The notes: a model not told the origin generated them from the sequence alone. Shown: positions 52,969-64,000, counted from the first letter of the stretch. The stretch is 64,000 nucleotides of DNA from Pyropia yezoensis (GCA_009829735.1 CM020618.1:13374568-13438567); one strand, 5' to 3'. Numbers and translations are program-made.

Positions 52969-55900
52969 GGGGGGGTGGGGCCAAGGGAGCCACCGGTGGG
53001 GGCCGCCGCAGCCGCCGCCGCCGCCGCCGCCGCCGTCGCCGCCGCCGAGGTGCCCACGTCGCGTCGTCGTTGGCGGCCACCGCGGCGGTGGCCAGCAACC
53101 AGAGGGGGGGGGGGTGGGGGAAGAAGGGTGGCGGGTGAAAAGGGGGGCAGACGGTACTTGAACAGCGGCTGCCGCGCCGTGTCACAGCGGCGCCGTGCAG
53201 CCACCGCCTCCCTCACCCCCCAGGGGAGTTTTGGAGGAGCGGGGGAACGGGGCAGGGGGGGGGGGCGGGCGGAGGGGGCGGGGGGGAGGGGACGACTGCC
53301 ACGCCCGGTGGTGCGGGTGTCAATGGCGGGCAGCGGCGGGCGGCGGTGGGTAGGATGGGAGGGCCGCAGGGGTGGGCGGCGGTGGTTTGGGGGAAATGGG
53401 GGGGGAGGGGAGGGGGGGCGGGGGAGGACGGCGGTCGGCGGGTATAGCCGACGGGGGGATGCCGCAGGGTGGGGACGGGTGTGACGGGGCCGGGTGGCTG
53501 ACGCGCACCCCCCACCTGCAGCTCGGCCGCCCGCATCGCGGCGCGCGGGCGGCGCCGCCGCCACGCCCGCGGTCGCCAGCAGGGCGAACCGGGCCGGGAC
53601 TGGTGGCTGGGGGGGGGGGGGGGATTCGATGCTGACGGCGGCGGCACCGCCAGTCGGAGATGGATCCGCAACGAGGCGAGTGTCGTAGGGCGGGTGGCTG
53701 CCTGGGGTAGGACACCGGAGGAGGTGTTGTTCACACCGCATTGCCTGCCCGCAGCGCCACGGTTCTGCCCGCCCGTTGCCCCCTCTGCGGAGCGGCAGGC
53801 CGCGCGGGGGGATCGCCCCTCACCGCCGCGGGGGGGATCGCCCCTTGCCGCCGCGGCGGGGGGGGGACGTGTACCCCTCCCTCCCCTCTCTCGACGCCGT
53901 GCTCTTTTCCCCCTCTCTTGCCTGGTTTTTTTTATTTGGCTGCCTAGCCGGCCGTGAGGCGCCCGCCTCGCGCAGACCCCCACCGCCGTCAGAGAGAAGC
54001 GAACAGGGGGGTTGAACGCAAGGGGGGGGGGGGGGTGGCGGCAGCGGCGGCGGTGAAGAGGGTACAGGGGGGGGGGGGGCGGGGGGTGGTGGTGGAGAGG
54101 GAGGTGACGGCGGCTCTTGCGGTGGCGTGCCGTAGGCCGTCGGCCGCAGTCGTTGCGGACGGCGCGCGCGCGGCGGGGGCGGGGGGGGGGCGGCAAAGCC
54201 GCCGCCGCCGCCCGTGGTGCGCGGCTCGCGACGCGTGGCGGGTGGGAGGGGGGGGGGGGGGGAGTTGGTGGGGGGTGATGGGCACGGCCATGGTGGCCAC
54301 GCAAGTGAAGGGGGAGCCTCATCACCGTCTGACGCTGTCTTTCTCCTTGTTCATTGTGCTGCCGGCCTCGTGGCGGTCGAGTACCGAATGAAAAGGTGAA
54401 GGGGGCGACCGGGGGAGGCGGGCAGGTGGGGGGGGCCAAAGGGCGCCGCGGTGGGGCTCCTCCCACCCCCCGCATCCCCCCTCTGCCGCTCGACAGCGTG
54501 CGGCCGTGCGGGTGGCAACGGCCCGTGCCCGCGGCCGACGCGGCATTGACGGGTGGGAGGGGGGGGGGTGCCCGACCCCCGGGGGAGGTGACAGAGCACG
54601 CGTCCACAGAGAGGAGACAGACGCAGGCGTCGACGCACGACACGCGCACCGTTGACGCCACCCACCCCCCGTGCTGTGATGGCTGGGATGGGGGCGACCA
54701 AGGCGGTGTGCGGCGTCAGCGCGCTGCTCCTGCTGGCGCGTGCGTCCGCCCGCCGCCGCCGCCGGCGCAGCCACACCGGCCAGCGGGGCGGGGGCGCGCC
54801 CGCTGCCGCCATGCGACGACCCAGCAGCAGCCGCCCGGTGGGGGGGGCGCTTGTCCCACACGGCCGCGGCGGCCGCCCGACGGCCGGCCCCACCTGCGCG
54901 GCGGCGACGGGGGCGGCAGCGCCACCCCCTGCGCCGAAACCCCGCCTGTGCGTCAACGGCGCGGGGGCGGCATCAGCGGCACCACCGCCACTGGGCGGCG
55001 CACCCCGCCGCACGCGCGTCGGTGACGTGGCGGCCCCGCCGCCGTCAGACGCCCTCCCCGTGGCGCGGGACCCGGGGGGGGGGGGGGGCGCCGCCGCGGC
55101 GGCCGCTCTTGCCGCCCCACCGACGCGTACGGCGGGGGGGTCATGACCACCCGCGCGGCCCGCCGCGGCTGCAACCGTGGCGGCGGCCGTGGCGGGCGGC
55201 CGTGGCCGTGGCGGGCGGCCGTGGCCGTGGCGGCCGCTGTGGCCGTGGCCGCCAGCCGCCGGCCGACGCCGACGCCCACGGCGGCGGGCGCCGCGGCGGC
55301 GCGCCCCCGCGCCGACGGCCGCGGCGGCGGCGGCGGCGGCCGCTCCGTCGGCGACGCCCACGCCCCGCGCGGGCGGCGGCATCGCGGGCGGCAGCGCCGG
55401 CGACGGCGACGCCCGCTGCCACGCGCTCGGGGTCGGCGCCCCCCCCTTGGCGCGGGGGTGGTCATGGGCACCGCCGCGGCCCGCGTCGGGATGGCCGCCG
55501 CCCGCGTGGCCGCGACGCCGACGGTCGCGGGCGGGGCGGCAACGGCGGTGGCGATTCGCGGGGGCGGCTCCCGTGACCCATCGTCGGTCCGAGGTGCTTG
55601 CCCTCTATGCTAATGATGCGGACGCTGCCGCCGATGGGGGTGGGCGGGCGCAAGTGCCTGCCAGCAAGGAGGAGAGAGTGAGGGATATCTAGCAACGGAG
55701 AAGGAAAACCGCGAGTGTCTCTCCCTCTCTAGTTTGCAATGTCGACCACTGTCCAAAATGTTGACCACACCAGGGTCTCCTGGAGGCCCCCAGGAGGCAG
55801 ACTCGTGACCGAAGTATTTTCTTTTCTATTTGTCTGCTACTTCCAAGTCAAGAACAAGAGAAGCACACATGGCCTGGGCATCAGGCCTTCCAAAAATGGA

Positions 55901-58162
55901 TACACATAGCCGTTGTTGTTTTTCTTGTCATGCATCAAGACCTGAGCCTCAACTCTCTTTTTGCTGTGCTTTTTTTCTCTGCTACAGAGTGTATTATTCT
56001 CGGAGACATTCGGCACCCTTGTGGCACCAAAGGGGTGGTCGGGCCACACTCAGCAAGAATGACTCGCTTGCAGCGCACCGCAGCCCGCGCCGGTGAGCAG
56101 ATCGGGTGCCCCCATTGGCCCCAAGACGTTGTCGACATTAGTGAGCAGATAACTGACACTACTTTAGCCTTCTCTCCTCATAGCTCAGAGAGATCAAGAG
56201 CACTCAGAGAATAAAAAATACCATCTGGCTCCCCTCAGTCTCCTCTACAAAATGGTATGTCGTGCATCTCATGCAGTACACAGAGACCAAGGATCTCATC
56301 GAGAATGGTCGACATTAGGTCCAGACTGGCTACGTGAACGATCAGCGTGGGCAGCTCGCTTTCCTCTGGGACCCTCCTTTCGATGGCGTCCCAATGTCAT
56401 TGCCCCGAGGGCGCGGCCTGGTATCACAGCGAAGGCTAAATTGAGCAAGACAGGCATCAAACCACCTACCTATCTACAAATCATGGACCACCAGGAGGTC
56501 CTGTCCATTCATTGGTCGATGATATGTATCCGGCCCAATGGATGGCTCAGAGGGTATTGACCGGGACCTTGATCCCCACATTGGGGAAAAAAACAGCTCA
56601 CCGCAGCGACCTTTGACAATCGACCCCGCACTCCCGCTTCCCGGAAGCGCAGTAGATCCTTTGGAGCGCCAGTGCCTCCCTTGCAGACTGCCCGTCATGG
56701 GAGGCGCTTACTTACCTACTTACAAAAACCGGGGTTCTGCGCGCCATCGACATGATCCCTTTTTCTTCTCTCGCATCAACGGCTTTGATGGGGAAAGGGG
56801 GGGAGTGGGGGCGGGAGGACGCCGCGCTTCCCGCCCAACGACGGCAGCCAAAGATTTCAAGTGGTGGCACCAGGCTCGTACAAATCATTCGAGCGGGCGT
56901 CTCTGCACACACCCGCTCGAATGCTGGAACACCCTCTCTGGAAGAGCACACGTGGGGGTGCTCCAGACTTTCAAGCGGCGTTCCAAGTTTGAACAAGAAT
57001 GACAGTGTGGATCTGCACCGGCCGCGGCGAGCGGCTACGCGGCCGGCTGGGCAACTCTGCTGGCCGCCGGCGCCACCGGGGCAAGTGTGACGGGGGCCTA
57101 CGCGGGAGTCCCGAGGGGTTGAGCACCGAGGGGGCCACCGGGGACCAATTCCCCCCCCCCCCCCCCCCCCCCGCAGCCGCAGCAGCAGCCATGTGCCCCT
57201 CTGCCGACTGGCGCCAGGGCGCGGATAGCCAGGTGGCGTGGTCGCCGCTCCCGCTGCTGCCGCGCGCCGCTCTCCCACCGTCCTCGTTTGTTGACGTGGG
57301 AGGGCGGCCGCTGGGGGGTTGGGGGGGGGGGGGGAACGCGCGCTTGCCGCCGCGCCCCATCGGCCAGACATGCTGTACCCTGTGTGTGCCACCCGCACGG
57401 CGGGGTGAGCCGCCGCGGGGAGGGACCGCCCGCGGCGCCAGCGGGCGCACGGGGTGTTGCGGAGGAGGGGGGGGGGAGGACGCTTGGGGGGGGGGGGGGG
57501 GGTTGTGGGGGACGGACCGGCCAGCATTGTGAGCTGGGCGACAGTGTCGCTGTCGGCGGTGGAGGTGGTGGAGGTGACGGATGCGGCTGCGGTTGCGGTG
57601 GCGATTGTGGTGGCGGTGGTGGCGGCGGTGGGTGCGGACGGCGACAGGGGTGATCGGCGGAGGGGGGGGGGGGGGGGAGGAGGGGGGTTTTGGGGGGGCA
57701 AGTGGAGGAAGGCAGGTGCTGGCGGGGGGGGACGACCTTACGGGGTGGGAGGGAGGAGAGTGGGAGGGGGGAGGGGGGGAAGGGGGTGACCGGCGTCGTC
57801 TGGGACGCGCCGGGGGGTGCGCCTTGTCGGCGTCCAGCCGGCCGCTGCTCATTGCCGCACGAGGTTGGGCGGGAAGAGGAGTAGGGGGGGGGGGTGGCCG
57901 TGCCGGACGCACCGCCCACTCTGCCCGCGCTGCCCGCCCGCCCGCCCGCCTGCCCACCCGCCCACACCCCCGCCCACGGCTGGCAGCGGTCGGCGCGGCG
58001 ACGCGGCCACCGGCGCGGGCGGCGCTTCGCCGCCGACACAAGGCCGCGCGCCTGTGGGCGCAGCGGCTGCAGCATTGGTGGGGGGGGGGCGGGAGGGGGG
58101 AACGGGCGGCGTTGGCACGGCCCCCCGCCGCCGGGAGCAGGGGCGGCCCAGCCGGCGCCACC
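52969..58162. other. Long spacer, GC-rich then AT-richer, no firm gene
   Basis: From 52969 to 55700 the sequence is extremely GC-rich with many runs. A plus-strand frame from about 54679 (MAGMGATKAVCGVSALLLLA then Arg-rich) is low-complexity and unsupported. An imperfect tandem of cggccgtggc units lies at about 55180-55260. From 55700 to 57000 the composition is more balanced and resembles decayed repeat DNA; a palindrome ctcctggaggcccccaggag lies near 55774. From 57000 GC-rich runs return before the next gene. Confidence 0.45.
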
Positions 58163-59962
58163 ATGCGCCGGACCCCATCCGCCGCCGCCACCATGCGCCG
58201 GAGAAGGGTGGGGTGGGTAGGGGCGGCGGCCACCGCCGCTGTCACCGTCGGCTTGGGCGGCTGGCTGCCGGCATCGACGGCGGCGGCGGCAGCAGAAGCA
58301 GCAGCAACGGCAGGCAGCGGCGCGGCAGGGGCGGCGGCGTGGCCCGCCGACTTTCCGCCGCTCCTGCCGGCCGGTCCGCCCGCTACCGCTGCCGTGGGGG
58401 TGGTTGACCGGCAGGTCACCCCTGCCACCGACGGCGCCGCCGTCGACGGCGGGGGCGGTGGTGGCGGCGGCGGCGACGACGGCGGCAGTGGCGACGACGA
58501 TGCGCCGGCGGCCGCTGAGGCCGCCGACGATGACGCAGAGGCCGCCGCCGCCAACGCCGACGTGGTGGACGGCGATTCCACCACCGCCGCCGCAGACGCG
58601 GCGGTGGTGGCGGCGGCGGCCGACGCGGCGGCGAGCCTCGAAGCGGCTGCCGCCGGTGCGGCCACCGCGGGGGCGCCGCCGCTGGGCGGCGCCACCGAGG
58701 CAGAGGTGGCCGCCGCGGCCGACGCCGAAGGGGCGGCGGCGGCGGCTGCGCAGGCCGCAGCTGATGCCGACGCGGCCGCCGCCGCGGCGGCCGCCGCGCC
58801 TACCCTCCTGGTCAACTGTGCCGACCCGTCGCGGTCGGGCGTTGTGCCGGTGCTGGTCGTCAACAACCCCGAGTGTGGGGGCTCCAGCGGGCCCATCAGG
58901 GCGCTCCGCCAGCTCCCCCGCCCCGTCACAACGGTGACGCTCTTTGCCAGCACCATGGCGTCCATGTCGTGGTCTGCCAACGCCGCCGCCGGCCTGGACG
59001 TGCGGATCTACGCCATGATCCCGGGCCCGTCCGCCGACATGTTCCCCGTCCCCGTCACGGCCCAGCGGGTCTTTGGCGGCACCGTCACCCAGACGGTGAC
59101 GTGGGTGGTGTCCGAGGAGGACAGCGGCTTTGCCTTTTTCGCTGTCACCTCCCCCACCATCTGTGCGGTGGGCCCCGGAGGGGACGGCGGCGCGGGGCCC
59201 CCGCCGCCCGCCTCGTCAGAGCGTTCCGAGGAGACGCGGGTGGTCGTGCAGCTCGGCGGCCTGGCCACCGCCCTTGGCCCGGAGCCCCTCTGCCAGGCGG
59301 GCTCGAGCCCGGTGCGCGGGGAGCTCGACGGGGTGAAGCTGAATGACGGCACCGCCTGGCGCACCGACACCTGTGGCAACTGCCGCGCGTCGTGCCTCGC
59401 CATGACGGGCTGCGACACGTGGGTGTGGGGCGACGTCACCGGCGGCGGCGGCGGCGGCAGCGACGTCAACGAAGCGGCGGCGGGGGAGTGTTGGCTGAAA
59501 AAGGCGGCGGCCGCCGACGGGACCGTCCAGGTGCGGGCGCCGCTGGTGGGCGCGTCTGTTTCCGCCGCCGCCGCCGCCGGGGCGGTGGCGACCAGCCCGT
59601 ACATTAGCGGGGAGGTGATGGCCAACCCGCCCTGCGACGGGGAGTGGGGCGCCCACTTTGGGGGCGACGACCTCAACGACGGGGCGGCGACGCCAATGGC
59701 GTCGTGTGCCACCTGCGCGACCGCCTGCCGCCGCCGCCGCGGGTGCAACGTGTGGGCGTATGGGGTGGACGCGACGAGCGGGGTGTACCGGCAGTGCTGG
59801 CTGCGGCGTGTCGCCGACGCGGCGTCGCCGCCGCGCCTGCCGGGCGGGCGTGCCTGGCTGTCGGGCGTCATTGGCGCTGCGCACGAGGGGGGGGGGGAAG
59901 GCGCCGGCGACGTGGGCGCGGGCGCGTTTGGGACGGGCGTGTGGGGGGCGGCGCCCTTTTGA
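58163..59962 (+). CDS. Secreted protein with two PAN/Apple-like units
   Basis: Two ATGs (58163 and 58193) share the context gccaccATGcgc; the first gives 599 residues. A basic start and hydrophobic Ala/Val/Gly segment (VGWVGAAATAAVTVGLGGWL) form a signal peptide. A long Ala/Asp-rich spacer (about residues 60-210) follows. Residues 215-350 form a beta-rich domain with Cys at LLVNCAD, NPECGG and PTICAV. The C-terminal half holds two Cys-rich units with the same C-x2-C-x3-C-x5-C spacing (CGNCRASCLAMTGC and CATCATACRRRRGC), each followed by a W(V/A)(W/Y)G motif and a CWL(K/R) motif. This is the core of PAN/Apple domains, used for protein or carbohydrate binding at the cell surface. No transmembrane helix or GPI-type tail is evident, so it is probably secreted. 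One exon, unbroken. Confidence 0.7.
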   Translation: MRRTPSAAATMRRRRVGWVGAAATAAVTVGLGGWLPASTAAAAAEAAATAGSGAAGAAAWPADFPPLLPAGPPATAAVGVVDRQVTPATDGAAVDGGGGGGGGGDDGGSGDDDAPAAAEAADDDAEAAAANADVVDGDSTTAAADAAVVAAAADAAASLEAAAAGAATAGAPPLGGATEAEVAAAADAEGAAAAAAQAAADADAAAAAAAAAPTLLVNCADPSRSGVVPVLVVNNPECGGSSGPIRALRQLPRPVTTVTLFASTMASMSWSANAAAGLDVRIYAMIPGPSADMFPVPVTAQRVFGGTVTQTVTWVVSEEDSGFAFFAVTSPTICAVGPGGDGGAGPPPPASSERSEETRVVVQLGGLATALGPEPLCQAGSSPVRGELDGVKLNDGTAWRTDTCGNCRASCLAMTGCDTWVWGDVTGGGGGGSDVNEAAAGECWLKKAAAADGTVQVRAPLVGASVSAAAAAGAVATSPYISGEVMANPPCDGEWGAHFGGDDLNDGAATPMASCATCATACRRRRGCNVWAYGVDATSGVYRQCWLRRVADAASPPRLPGGRAWLSGVIGAAHEGGGEGAGDVGAGAFGTGVWGAAPF

Positions 59963-60316
59963 AAAAAAAAGAAAGAGGGGGGGGGCCCGTCCTGTTTTCT
60001 GTAGTGCACCTGCGGTGCGTGTTGTCGGAGCGCCCCCCCCCTCCCCACCCGCCCCCCACTACACCCAGGCCTCCACGCCGCCTTGCGCGGGGTCGACGGG
60101 CGTGGCCGCCGCTGCTGCAGCGCGGCATCGGCGTAGAGCTGGTCATCTGGTGGGAGTGGGTGGCCGCGTCAGCCGCTGCCGCGTCAACTCGGCCAAAGCA
60201 CGCAGAGCCGACCGAACGAAGGCGCAGCTGCCGCTGCCGCCACAGCCGCCGCTGCCGCCGCCGCCGCCACAGCTGCCGCCACCGCCACCGCGGCACCGCC
60301 GTCTGACAAGAGAGCG
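59963..60316. other. Convergent spacer
   Basis: Short A-rich run just after the upstream stop (59963-59976), then GC-rich sequence to the stop of the minus-strand gene. No gene is seen. Confidence 0.5.
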
Positions 60317-61637
60317 TCAGTGGTGGCGGGGCTGGTGAGGGTTCTGCTGGCGGATCCACTCCCGCACCCACCAACTGTGCATACCATTCCACCCACGTGC
60401 ACGGAAAAGCAACAGGGGGGGGGGGGGGGGGTGGAGGGAAGCGGGGAAGAAAGCAACCAAGAAAAAAAAAGACCAAAGACAGAAAAGGCGGCAAGTAGGC
60501 CGTGTGAGTCGTCTGGACCCAGAGCGCGGGGCGTGGCGGCGGCGGGTGTGGTGGCGGTTGGTTGGGTTGGCACGGCGCCAAGAAGAAGAACAAAAAAACG
60601 TACTTTTCGTAGTCCTGCAGCGTCATCCCGTGGGGGCACACGGCGCGCGCGGCCGTGTTGCGCACGTACACCCCCGCCGTCCAGGCAGACATGAGAAACT
60701 GGTCCCGCGGCAGCAGAGCGGGCGCAGAGGTCTGGGGCGACGCCCAGTGATGAAAGACCGCCGCTGCGGCGAGGCGCACTTCGGCCGTGCTCCTTGGCGC
60801 TGCGGCCGGCGGTGGGAGGGGTGCAACGGGGGGGGGGCCGGGGACCCCAGGGGGGGAATGGAAGAGGGACACCCCCGGAGGCACGCCCCCCGCGCCGCCA
60901 GTGGGGCCGTCAAAGACCGGAATGAAGGGGCGGAGGCTTACGAAGGTGGACACGTACATGTCGGGGGCGTGGGGAAAGACGTAGCGCGGGGCGCCCGTCG
61001 ACCCGGGTCCAGCGGGCGTCTGGAGCGCCACCTCCAGGGCGGACTTTTTGCCCATCCCCGCGGCGAGGCGGCTCGTTGCCCACGCCACGGAGGGGGCGAT
61101 GGTGCCCAGCGAGGGCTCGAACACGACCGCAGGGAAGGTGTCTTCCTCTGGCGCCGCCGCGTGGTCGATAGACTCGAAAAAGGCGCGCCGTTCCGTGAAG
61201 AGGGGGCTACCCCCGCTCTGGGAGGCGTGGCGGAGGTACCCGCCGCCGCTACACCCAGGGCCGCCGCAACCACAGCCGTACGTGCGCTCCTCGTACGTGT
61301 ACGTGCGGTGCCCCCCGGCATACCCAGCCGGGGTGCCGAAACCGTGGGCGCCGCCGCCGCTGCTGCTGCCACCGCCATAGCCGGCGCCACCGACAGCGCC
61401 GACACCATAGCCGGTGCCACCGCCGGTACCGGTGCCGGCGCCGCCATAGCCGGCGCCACCGCCGGTGCCAAAGCCGGTGCCGGCGGCGACGCCGTAGCCG
61501 TGGCCATACGCACCGCCGGCAGCACCAAAGCCAGTGGCGTAGGGGATCCCACTAGGCGCGGCGCCCGGCGGGAGGGGGGGACGGAACGCGTACGGCGGGG
61601 TCCATGTGTCGGGGCCGTGAGGATGCATGCTGAGCAC
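60317..61637 (-). CDS. Unrecognised Gly/Tyr-rich protein, two exons
   Basis: Exon 1 is 61637-60604 and exon 2 is 60374-60317 (58 nt), with a 229-nt intron (donor GTACGT, acceptor TGCACAG, phase 2). The join gives DYENWWVREWIRQQNPHQ and a stop, for 363 residues. The terminal exon is supported by the donor and by the Trp/Arg-rich amphipathic reading that follows. The N-terminal 110 residues are repeats of GYG, GFG and GTG type. A Cys motif, YGCGCGGPGCSGGG, comes next. The remaining 230 residues are of normal complexity (for example RRAFFESIDHAA, PDMYVSTFVSLRPFIPVF, AAVFHHWASPQTSA and FLMSAWTAGVYVRNTAA) and look like a folded domain I cannot name. No signal peptide is seen. Function is unknown. 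Confidence 0.6.
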
Positions 61638-63061
61638 GCGGCTGCGGCAGCGCGTGGGGGGGGGTGGGGTGGGGGGGGAGCGTCAGCCAGGCTCGGACGA
61701 CTGGCGGGCGGGCGGGCGGGCGGGCGGGCGGGGGGGCGGTCAGGCAGACCGGCGGGCACGGGACAAGTAGAGTGGCTGCTCTTGGAGGCCCGGCGCACGC
61801 CGGGAGAAGACGCGCAGAAGCACACTGCACGTTGCGCGCGGCGCGACAGTTCTGTATCTTTATCCCACGCAACGCAACAGGGGCCGTGGGCCCACGGCGG
61901 GAGGGCCTCCGTCCGTGACGAGGGTGCCTGTCGAACACGGAGGAGCCCAGATGGGCCAGAGGTCGCAGGCATGCGTTGCCGGCAACGATGTCCTCGTCTG
62001 ACCGAGGCCTCCACTTGCCTGGCGTGCGCTGTGCGTGGACACACCGACCGACCTTGTCAGGCATCTGGCCGCGATCGGCCGTGGAGAGGCGCCCGTTCCA
62101 AGTTGCATTCCCTTGCTGTTGCAGATGTGCGTGTCCGTGTGGCGCTGCTCCCATTGGTGGGCCCATAAATATGACTGCGTCACGAACGGTACAGACCGAG
62201 ACCGCCCCTCTGATCCGGGATCACGCGAGTTCCCCGTGAAAGAGGGTAATTATCACACAGACTTTCGCAGTAGCCCTGCCCAGGACGCAATTAACAGAGC
62301 TTTTCCGTGCCCCACGCAATCGACCAGGGCGGACGCACCTCGCGCTTGCCACCTTCCCGTGGGGGAAATGGCGGTGAGCGTAGCAACCGGCCGTGCTTTC
62401 TGCGGCTATCACGTAGTCCCGGTCCGGCGAGGCGACCTCTTCCACCCAGCGCCCCCCGTCCCTAGCCCCCCTGTTCCGCCTTCCTTCCTCTCTGTACTGC
62501 GACGTCCCTATCGATGGCGATGGAGGCGAAGGGCGTCGAGCGGCGGCGGTGGGCAGCGGCGGCGGCAACGGCGGCTGTGGCGGCGGCGGGGGCGCAGTTG
62601 AGACGACGGCGGCAGCGGCGTACGGCGGCAGCGAAGGTGCGGGGCACGCCGCCGCAACGCCGTCGCCAACAAGGAGCACGCGTGCCCGCTGACGCACCGG
62701 GCGCCGCACGTACCGTATCCATCGTAGAGGGGACTGCGCCCGCCGCTGCCCCGGGGCCTGCCCAGGCCAGCGAGCTTCACCGTGACCCGAGCCACGGCGG
62801 GATGAAACCACACAAAACCAGAGTTTTGCGCCAGCCTCACTTTTTAATTTCAATTTTCATTCAACGGCGCCCCTCGATTGCTAACCGGGAAGCGCTGTTT
62901 GCAACAAGAGACACTTAACTGGGCTGAGCTGCTCGAGTTCAGCGCAAGACGAGTATGTAGCAAGAGACAAGTGAAGAGGCAGGAAGCAGCCTGCCTCGAT
63001 GAGAAACACTTCGAATGAAACGGCCGAAGTACAGAGTCGCAGAGCGGACACGCGTCGCCCC
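61638..63061. other. Spacer before the right-edge protease
   Basis: No supported gene. A ccataaatatg sequence near 62163-62173 could be an AT-rich promoter element. A plus-strand frame at 62514-62918 (Arg/Ala-rich, then FLISIFIQRR) is weak. AT-rich sequence at 62840-62870 may serve 3'-end formation for the protease gene or be incidental. Confidence 0.4.
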
Positions 63062-64000
63062 TTACTCTCCCTGTGGCATGCGGGCGCGCGAGCAAGCCGG
63101 GTTGGCCCACGCGAGTGGGTAGCCGCCCACCCGCGGCGCCGCCCGCGTCAGCCTCTCCAGCACTTCCATCTGCCCAAGGGACCCCCCGTTGGGATCCTCG
63201 GCCAGCACCAGCGCGGCGAGCCCAGCCACGTGCGGCGCCGCCATCGAGGTCCCCGAATCCAGCCTGAGCCCCGCAGACGTGTTCGAGTCCACCGAAAGAA
63301 CTCCCACACCGGGCGCCGAGACGGCCACGCACTGGCGGCCGCGGGCGCTGAAGTACGCCAGCCGATCCCGCAGGTTCACGGCGGCGACGGTGATGGCGCC
63401 CTCTGCCCGGGCGGGGTGGTTGCGACACGCGTTGACGGGCTCGTTGCCGGCAGCGGCGACAAAGACGACGCCCGCCTCCGCTGCCCGGTTGGCTGCGTCT
63501 GTCACGGGGGAAAAATCTTCGCTGTCAGACCCGAACGAGGCGTTGAGGATGATCTTGGCTTTGGGGTCCCGCTCCTTGACCGCCGCCACGTAATGAATGG
63601 CCGCCCACGCGTCTCTCGCCCGGATGAAACCGCCGGCATTGGCCACGCGGATACCAACAAGGGTTGACTCCGGCGCCACGCCCGCGGTGGCTCCCCCCAC
63701 TGTCCCCGCCACGTGACTGCCGTGCCCGTTTTCGTCGCTACCGTCTGGGTAGGGCGAGCCAGGCGCCGCAAAGACCGAAGCGCGGTCGCCAAATTGCGCG
63801 TGGTCGACCTTCAACCCCGAGTCGAGAATGTAGACGGTCACGCCGGCGCCTCGCCGGGGGAAACAGCTTGGGAAGGTAACGCCGTCGAGCGGCAGGTTCC
63901 GCTGGTTAACCCGGTCCAGCCCCCAAAACCGAGACGCCTTGATCGTCTCCCCCGGCGCCACCGCCGTGCTTTCTGCAGAGGTGGCGGGCGTCAAGGGCGG
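63062..64000 (-). CDS. Subtilisin-like serine protease (S8, proteinase K type), 5' partial
   Basis: The catalytic domain is nearly complete on the minus strand: Asp in VTVYILDSGLKVDHAQF, His in NGHGSHVAGTVGG, oxyanion Asn in VFVAAAGNEPVNAC and Ser in SGTSMAAPHVAGLAALVL. The spacing and the ASFGSDSEDFSPV segment fit the proteinase K/cerevisin group. The gene enters from beyond the right edge, so the start, any signal peptide and the inhibitor propeptide are not in this window. A ctctgCAG at 63973-63980 could be the acceptor of an upstream intron. The protein ends SRARMPQGE shortly after the catalytic domain. No C-terminal extension is present. Such enzymes are usually secreted or vacuolar. Confidence 0.9.
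   Translation of the reverse strand, partial: PPLTPATSAESTAVAPGETIKASRFWGLDRVNQRNLPLDGVTFPSCFPRRGAGVTVYILDSGLKVDHAQFGDRASVFAAPGSPYPDGSDENGHGSHVAGTVGGATAGVAPESTLVGIRVANAGGFIRARDAWAAIHYVAAVKERDPKAKIILNASFGSDSEDFSPVTDAANRAAEAGVVFVAAAGNEPVNACRNHPARAEGAITVAAVNLRDRLAYFSARGRQCVAVSAPGVGVLSVDSNTSAGLRLDSGTSMAAPHVAGLAALVLAEDPNGGSLGQMEVLERLTRAAPRVGGYPLAWANPACSRARMPQGE

Noticed and set aside
54679-55146. Possible small secreted or membrane protein (MAGMGATKAVC then a hydrophobic stretch)
   Set aside because: Only a short hydrophobic run followed by Arg- and Ala-rich low complexity; no splice support or domain.
62514-62918. Possible 134-residue protein
   Set aside because: Arg/Ala-rich composition, no domain, and the end runs into AT-rich flank.

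Overview
This window reads as nuclear DNA of a very GC-rich photosynthetic eukaryote, most likely a red alga of the Porphyra/Pyropia (Bangiales) type. That placement is inference. It rests on the G+C-rich coding sequence, dense genes with none to two short introns, Ala/Gly/Pro-rich spacers between recognisable domains, and a nucleus-encoded plastid-type protein (CPP1-like). No rRNA, tRNA or CRISPR array was recognised. Five splice donors placed by joining domains across introns read GTACGT and a sixth reads GTACGG, which looks like a local donor rule.

Left part (1-24 kb): a UBX-like protein (1190-2821 +), a PPX1/Prune-type DHH-DHHA2 phosphoesterase (3189-5219 -) and a METTL7-like methyltransferase (5989-6993 +). 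A pogo-type DNA transposon with clean terminal inverted repeats and an open transposase follows (7255-10764). Then come a MIT-domain protein (12890-15047 +), an Sds3-like Sin3-complex subunit (15467-17235 -), a small non-autonomous element (17538-18357), a type I membrane protein with three extracellular repeats (18633-20578 +) and a telobox Myb protein (21089-23844 -).

Middle part (about 24-36 kb): an AT-richer repeat island without a convincing host gene. It holds an inverted pair of small elements encoding a Cys-rich peptide, a dispersed repeat shared with 11 kb, a broken LTR-retrotransposon Gag region carrying a solo LTR of a different element, and a hAT transposase tail.

Right part (36-64 kb): an F-box/LRR-like protein (36462-38843 -), a PH-AGC kinase (39776-44951 -), a UCHL3-type ubiquitin hydrolase in three exons (48252-49755 +), the CPP1-like plastid protein (49865-50785 -), a PPTC7-like PP2C phosphatase (51669-52968 -), a secreted protein with two PAN/Apple-like units (58163-59962 +), an unrecognised Gly/Tyr-rich protein (60317-61637 -) and a subtilisin cut by the right edge (63062 to end, -). 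Long low-complexity or homopolymer-rich spacers separate these genes.

The most striking cross-gene signal is that five unrelated genes lose their reading frame exactly at long G/C mononucleotide tracts (13 bases or more), while tracts of about 10-11 bases in another gene keep frame. Four of the five shifts equal one missing base. Under-called homopolymers are the simplest explanation; transcript or ribosome slippage is the more exciting one. The genes themselves look like ordinary housekeeping and signalling genes with no operon-like logic.
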